The notes beneath the pieces were generated by a model. That model made no database searches, had not been told where the DNA came from, and worked only from the letters and a program-made list of their open reading frames with translations. The translations under genes were made by a program, and so were the position numbers. From assembly GCA_033239525.1 (NCBI GenBank), contig BSYO01000005.1, positions 24,534,519-24,598,518 of the forward strand: a DNA stretch of 64,000 bases, read 5' to 3'. Shown here one piece after another: positions 59,641 to 64,000 of this stretch; within the stretch, counting starts at the first letter, position 1; every line of letters begins with the position of its first letter. The stretch comes from Nepenthes gracilis. Lineage: Eukaryota; Streptophyta; Magnoliopsida; Caryophyllales; Nepenthaceae.

Positions 59641-61735
59641 TGGAGATGTATGCATAACATATATGAGAAGGAGATAGAGTGAAAAACAGAGAAAGAAAAA
59701 AGAATAGTGTGTGAAAAACACAAAGTGTGAAGCATTTGTATTTCTCGTGTTCTGTTCTTCGGTTTTTCGTCTATTGGGTTTGTGTAACCGTATAGTTAGT
59801 GTAACCAATCTCATATAGTGGATCTCATTTGTGAACTGAGTTTGTCCCGTGATTTTTCCCTTATTTGAAAAGGGTTTTCCACGTAAAATTCTTAGTATTC
59901 TATTCTTCTTCTTTTTCACTCCTTTGTGTGTGTGATTCTGTACATTGTTGTCCGGTCGCCCCCTTCTGCACCAACATTCACTTCTTCCAGTTGAAGCAAT
60001 TGCCTCTTATATAATGTAAGGGTAGATGCGTATAATAAATCCAAAATGGACTTACCATTTTCCGAACTCGCAATAGTGGATGCTTCATGTGCCCAACTAC
60101 TATTTTTTTTACAAGACAATGTGAAAACTCACAGATGTGTCGGGCCAAAAACTGCCAGTCAAATAACACAGGCCGGATGGGAATGCACAAACACACACAC
60201 ACAATATGAGAGAAGGAGGAAGAACACACAAATTTTTACGTTGAAAACCCTCTTCTAAATAAAAGGAAAAAATTACGGGACACTTAGTCCACAAACAAAT
60301 TTCACTGTGTGAAATGGTTCTAGAAACCCCTGGCTACAAAAGCCTCTCAAAAAGTTGAGAATAAAATAAGAGCAAGAATACAATTCTTTCTTAAGTTTTT
60401 CTTTTCTCACTACTCTCTTCTACGCCATTTCTTGCATGCCTGGCATGCATACATATTCAAATTTAGCCCGGAAACCTTCTACCCAGTAGGCAGGTTGCAT
60501 GTATGTAAAATCTGCCACCAACTCTGCCCATTAACTCTGCTAATTGCCACTCTGTTGGGAGAAGTTGACCTTCTCCGCCCATCAGCAGTCAGCTTTGAAA
60601 GTCAACTATCATTCTGAAAAGCTGCTTGCGCAGACATCGCAGATGTTATAGTCCCCAGGTGTTGACAAAAGTCATCGGATATTATCTCATGTCCTTGGGC
60701 GTTACTAGAAGTCCTTGAGCGTTAATCAGAGACTTCGGTCTTCACTGTGCAAAATCCTCGGTCCTTAACACTTCAAGCCGGCCAATAGCATTCCAGAATT
60801 TCCATTCCGGAAATTCCATATATTCCAGCCAAAAGCATACCGGTAAAGCAAACCGGCCAAAATGCCTACCAAAATTCCAAACTGGCCAAAACCATTTCTA
60901 GTATAACCATACCGGTAATACGTGCAAACCGGCCATTTTGCCCCAACCTGGCAAAATGGCGCAACCGACCATTTTGCCGCAAACTTGGCACTTTTGCATA
61001 CCCAGTGGCCTTTCTCAACCGGTCAATAGAATGCTGACAAGATTCTTTTCTCGGCCAATCAACCTTCTATTGACCGGCCCCTTACTTTGCCCAACCGGTC
61101 ATTTGCCGCGACCTTCCTCAACCCGTTGACCGGATTCTTTTCTCAACCGGTCAACATCCCGTTGACCGGCCTCTTGCATGCCCAACCGGTCATTTGCCTA
61201 CAAATCTTCCAATGACAAATCCGTTTATTGAGTTACCCACAAGGGAGTGACCAAATCCAATAAGATGTACAATTGTTCTTCGGCCCAGATCTTGATACGG
61301 AAATAAATACACCAATAGAAAAGATGTTCTATCTAAAAAAGACATCAACGAGGAAATCAGTATAGTGAAAATTACGTATTAAATATCAGATTCCACAAGC
61401 AAGTCATCAGATTTCAGAAAGCCAAAACAGTGAGACAATATAAGGGATTGAATTAACTCACTGGGAAGAGAATTCAAATCCTTGTGAAACCCAGTGGACT
61501 CAGTTTCCTTAAACCTTGAAATCCCATCACCTGACCCAGCCCCAGAACTGAATGGCTTCTCATCCTCAGCTGGAGTTATTGCCCGCTGTGCAAAAACACC
61601 ACGACAACAAACTCCGTTGCCCAATCCATGAAACTCTTTCCTAAAATTCAATCCACAAGTAGAAGATTTTGTGCCCAAATGAGGATGGGAAAGAACAGCA
61701 TAAGCACATGTAATTGGATTAGCTTTCAAAGCCAT
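48678..61735 (-). CDS. ADT: Arogenate/prephenate dehydratase, chloroplastic (ADT1/2 type)
   Basis: Eleven exons: 61462-61735, 57290-57357, 57118-57210, 56830-57030, 56378-56458, 56193-56288, 53623-53700, 53438-53527, 53284-53351, 51348-51429 and 48678-48734. They join in frame to 395 residues with a TAG stop. The enzyme dehydrates and decarboxylates arogenate (or prephenate) in the last steps of phenylalanine synthesis in plastids. A transit peptide covers about 1-100. The PDT domain (about 107-290) includes [50 protein letters not shown] and NITRF, with the catalytic TRF triad at 278-280. A C-terminal ACT domain (about 297-385), which binds Phe as inhibitor, has [20 protein letters not shown] and IESRP at 328-332. 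The multi-exon layout fits ADT1/ADT2, since ADT3-6 of Arabidopsis have no introns. Intron 1 (4.1 kb) holds a SINE and two LTRs, and introns 6 and 10 exceed 2 kb. No damage is seen in the coding exons. Confidence 0.95.
49842..49957. repeat. 29-bp minisatellite, four units
   Basis: Four successive 29-bp units start at 49842, 49871, 49900 and 49929. Each begins with a variant of AATTAATTTCATTGTGTTAA and ends with CTACA, CCACA or CAGCA. It lies in intron 10 of the dehydratase gene. Confidence 0.9.
50030..51195. repeat. Degenerate dispersed repeat with related ends
   Basis: Blocks at about 50040-50335 and 50980-51190 are both full of ATATCGATAT-like words and share the same orientation. Each ends in a near-identical motif: ATCAATACCGAGATTTTCATCC near 50309 against TTAATGCCGGTATTTTCATCC near 51163. 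A local direct repeat of CTATGGTTCTTTCATCATTT (50707, 50739) lies between them. It could be a small element with direct terminal repeats, or a local duplication. The class is not known. Confidence 0.4.
54530..55100. mobile_element. Possible non-autonomous element in dehydratase intron 6
   Basis: The segment starts with CTCCTAGGGTTAAAGTGTCG and contains GTGTCGATGTCTGACACG and repeated GGACAYATTTYKR words. It ends with CGTGTTAGTGTTCATGCTTCTTAG. Such GTGTC-rich ends are common in small dispersed plant repeats. No target-site duplication was found. A pyrimidine-rich stretch with a TATA-like TATTTATACC lies just before it (54300-54400). Confidence 0.3.
57481..58330. repeat. Diverged local direct duplication in dehydratase intron 1
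   Basis: Landmarks recur in the same order. AAGCATCAAATCCCAGGCAA is at 57488 and 58006. TACATTGCCATTTGCTTGTG at 57760 matches TACATTGCTATTGCTTGTGG at 58047. GGGGAGGTCCCTTAT at 57815 matches GGGGAGGTTCCTTAT at 58099. ATGGAACTTCATCA is at 57928 and 58298. The first copy has extra sequence between the first two landmarks. It is non-coding. Confidence 0.75.
58987..60110 (+). mobile_element. Au-like SINE, split by LTR 2
   Basis: The SINE is 58987-59031 plus 59977-60110, about 175 bp once LTR 2 is removed, close to the usual Au SINE size. An A-box (TAGCCTAATGG) lies at its head. The body (GGGTAGATGCGTATAATAAA, then TGGACTTACCATTTTCCGAA, CAATAGTGGATGCTTCATGT) follows the Au pattern GGGTAAGGCTGCGTACAATA, CCGGACCCTGCGCA-AGCGGGAGCTT. 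It ends in a T-run, as Au SINEs do. A perfect 12-bp target-site duplication ACAAGACAATGT flanks it (58975-58986 and 60111-60122). Confidence 0.88.
59032..59976 (+). mobile_element. Solo LTR 2 (same family as LTR 1), nested in SINE
   Basis: The start CGTTGAGGGTCACTC aligns with the starts of LTR 1 and LTR 3, and the end is CACCAACA. Flanks GTCAC (59027-59031) and TTCAC (59977-59981) form a target-site duplication with one mismatch. At least four GGTCAAC-to-GTTGACC palindromes lie at 59172-59346. A (TA)n tract at 59611-59638 stands at the TATA-box position. The end region CCCGTGATTTTTCCC with GGGTTTTCCACGTAAAA matches LTR 1. It has no coding content. Confidence 0.8.
60138..61262 (-). mobile_element. 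Solo LTR 3 (same family), inverted
   Basis: On the minus strand it starts TATTGGATTTGGTCACTC (61262) and ends GGCCCGACA (60138). It is flanked by a perfect 5-bp target-site duplication AGATG (60133-60137 and 61263-61267). CTTGTGGGTAACTCAATAA near its start matches CTTGTGGGTAACCCAATAA of LTR 1. TTTTCAACGTAAAAATT near its end matches the family's TTTCCACGTAAAA. It is rich in CCGGTCAAC/GTTGACCGG pairs (61015-61170) and in CCGGCCA words (60775-60960). Confidence 0.88.
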
Positions 61736-63260
61736 AAAACTGTAATCCCAAAACTTTGCAATCTGTAAACGCTATAAGGAATAAAGCATTGGAAGGACGG
61801 ACTCATTAGAAAGGGAACTAATGGGAGTAATTGGGATGAAACTTGGGAAGATCCAATTCGACATTGTCGGCAGGGGTGTACAAAAAATCGACCCAACAAA
61901 AAAAATTTTCTTGAGGCGAAAGTCAGGGAAGACGATTGGTTGGAACAGAAAAAGGGGAAGGTAGGTGAGCAGAATGTTACTGTTCTCCGGAAGTAAGCGA
62001 GTGAGAGTGTAAGAGTAGTGCGGCATAAATTTCGCAGGAGACGAAGACTACAATAGGAAGATAGCATCAGGATGAAGAGGTTTGTGTGTACATGGAAGGT
62101 AAATCTCGACAGCAATCCCCAAGGAGACACTTCTTCTCAAAGTTTTTCTCTCCCGTTTTTCCATAAGGATACGTTTGGTTTTTACTTTAATAAAAATTAC
62201 ATAGAAATTTAAAATTAAAAAAAAATGTAAAATTATAAAATTTATATTTTATTACGGGTATTTTGTTTGGTTTAAAAAATAAAACTATAAAATTTAAAAT
62301 GCATCCTTAAATAACTCGAGATTTATTAGAATTTATCACTATTTTTATATAGTTTTCACATAAATTTTAATTATATATAATTTAAAATAAATAATTGAAG
62401 GTTTTTCTCAATTTATGTATTTTAAAATTTTTTAAATTTTTCATAAAGTAATTTCCAAAATATTCCATTTTTGACAAGTGAACCAAACATAGAATTAATC
62501 AGATTATAGACAGGCAAATTAAACTGTTCCAGTACCTCTTTCGTGTACGGATGGATGGGGATCGAGGTTTTTTTTTTTTTTTTAAGTTTTCGTGGTAATA
62601 GTTTAGAAAATAAATACTATAATTATTTTAATATTTTTAATTCATTTTCGGTTATTTAACTCTATATTTTTTATAATAAAATTCACGAGATGAAATTTTA
62701 AAAAGAATTTTTTGGGGTAATTAAAATTTTAAAAGAGTTAGAAAATTCTCATGCCACAACTTGAGGGTTGTAATTGAAAAGAAATTGATGATAAATTCAA
62801 TATGTTTAACGTATCCAACTGCTTTATCTTTCAATGAGAGATTATATCTTAGAGTTTGCTCAGATTATGAATTGAAATTAAAATTTAAAAATATATATTT
62901 AATTTTAATTATGTTGTAATTGAAATTTATCAAAATTAAAATTTTATTATTTAGATTATATAAAAATTATAATTTTAAAAATAAATATAAAATTTAAGTA
63001 TGATTAATTTTTTAATCTATATTAATAATAATAATAATAATAATTAGTTCAGTACAGGGTATACATTTTTTAATGTATAAAATTTAATACATTATAAATT
63101 TATGAAATCTTTTTTTTTTTTGTATATTATCTTGATAAAATTTTATAAATATGTATATTTTTATATTATAATTTTTACTAGAATATTATCATTTAAATTT
63201 TTAAATAATGCTTTTATATAATTTTTTCAAAATAAAATAGAAAAAAGGCATGGTCAACCT
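61736..63260. other. Upstream region of dehydratase gene
   Basis: The first 400 bases, GC-richer than what follows, probably hold the 5' leader and promoter of the dehydratase gene. ORFs read here are not supported as genes. From 62160 on the sequence is AT-rich, with T-runs (62565-62583, 63109-63121) and no coding signal. Confidence 0.5.
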
Positions 63261-63263
63261 AAC

Positions 63264-63668
63264 TTTATTAGACCCAAATAACCAAAACTATTTAATCCAA
63301 TGTGTTTTACCCTATTTAATTTTATCATATTCAATTAATAGATAATCAAACATAAGAAGTATAATTTCTCACTCCATTCCTAAAAATATAAAAATTATCC
63401 TATACTATTTTTTAATTTTAATAAATTAAAATATAAAATTAGAATTTAAATTTTATCTAACCTAACTTTATTCGACCCACTTGCCAAAAAAAAAAAACAT
63501 TTATTCGACCCAAACAATTAAAAATATTTAATTCAATGAATTTTACTTTATTTAATTTTATCATATTTAATTAATAGATAATTTAGCGTTAAAATTATAA
63601 TTCCTTACTCTATCCCTAAAAATATAAAAATTATCCTACACTATTTTTAAATTTTAATAAATTTTAAT
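63264..63668. repeat. Direct duplication, about 236-bp offset
   Basis: 63264-63430 and 63500-63668 share TTTATT-GACCCAAA, ATTTAATTTTATCATATT, AATTAATAGATAAT and CCTAAAAATATAAAAATTATC in the same order and spacing. Both copies are AT-rich and non-coding. From 63669 to the window end nothing else is seen. Confidence 0.8.
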
Positions 63669-64000
63669 TTTAATTTTATCCAAAATCAAATAATAAAAAT
63701 AAAATTAGACCTAAAATTTGAATTATAATTTTAAATTTCAGGTGCAACTGAACGTAATTTTAGTAAATTTGTAAATATAATAAAATTGCAATTGTTGGCA
63801 TTCATAAGATACATTAAAATTTGATTTTTTTGTTAATCTCAGCCACATTTTTTTTTTCAATTGAAGACAAGAAATAATAAATAAATACACAATTAGACAT
63901 AAAAGTTGTGAAGGCAATTTTACATTAAAATTTTTCTCAAGGGAAAACTATAAAACCATATGTTCAAATATTATGTACACTACAATAAGATTTAATTATA

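Noticed and set aside
61726..62130. 134-codon minus-strand ORF upstream of the dehydratase start
   Set aside because: It overlaps the dehydratase leader and start region, has a Phe/Ser/Leu-rich composition typical of pyrimidine-rich leaders, and shows no domain.
1..64000. CRISPR arrays, operons, phage or bacterial systems
   Set aside because: Repeats are long-terminal, tandem or microsatellite in type with no regular spacers, and genes are intron-bearing plant genes.

Overview
This is nuclear DNA from a flowering plant, most likely a eudicot. The evidence is intron-rich plant genes with GT-AG splice sites, AT-rich introns and spacers, many LTR-retrotransposon remains, a plant Au-type SINE and a decayed piece of mitochondrial nad1. 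I cannot name the species.

Five protein-coding genes are present, all on the minus strand. They are: the 5' part of an SKU5-similar (SKS) multicopper-oxidase-like gene (9281-12435); a complete four-exon TDP2-type tyrosyl-DNA phosphodiesterase (14897-18804); a GH17 beta-1,3-glucanase with an X8/CBM43 domain, whose last 32-nt exon lies beyond a 3.3-kb intron (31306-36226); a four-exon plastid APS reductase (43973-47120); and an 11-exon arogenate/prephenate dehydratase (48678-61735). I joined the exons by hand from conserved protein sequence and splice sites. Four of the five models close in frame, at 530, 468, 466 and 395 residues. They do not form one pathway. APS reductase serves sulfur assimilation, the dehydratase serves phenylalanine synthesis, the GH17 and SKS proteins act at the cell wall, and TDP2 repairs DNA.

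The rest is mostly mobile DNA. 0-2.5 kb holds two diverged copies of a Ty1-copia RNase H tail. 2.5-8.5 kb is a 5'-truncated Tat-type Ty3/Gypsy element ending in an LTR. 23.9-30.1 kb is a Tat-type element with both LTRs, in which most of pol is missing and a tandem-repeat tract lies in its place. Both Tat elements carry a homologous antisense ORF between integrase and the 3' LTR. Two more LTRs of related type lie at 21.2-22.2 and about 37.0-37.7 kb. 37.7-42.9 kb is a 2.57-kb direct tandem duplication, and each unit contains exactly exon c (192 nt) of mitochondrial nad1.

Three LTRs of one copia-like family lie inside introns: 33343-34392 in the GH17 gene, and 59032-59976 and 60138-61262 in the dehydratase gene. 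Each is rich in palindromic GGTCAAC/GTTGACC pairs, whose arms are W-box cores. The 59-kb copy is nested in an Au-like SINE that keeps a perfect 12-bp target-site duplication. I saw no CRISPR array, intact tRNA or rRNA gene, or complete autonomous transposon.
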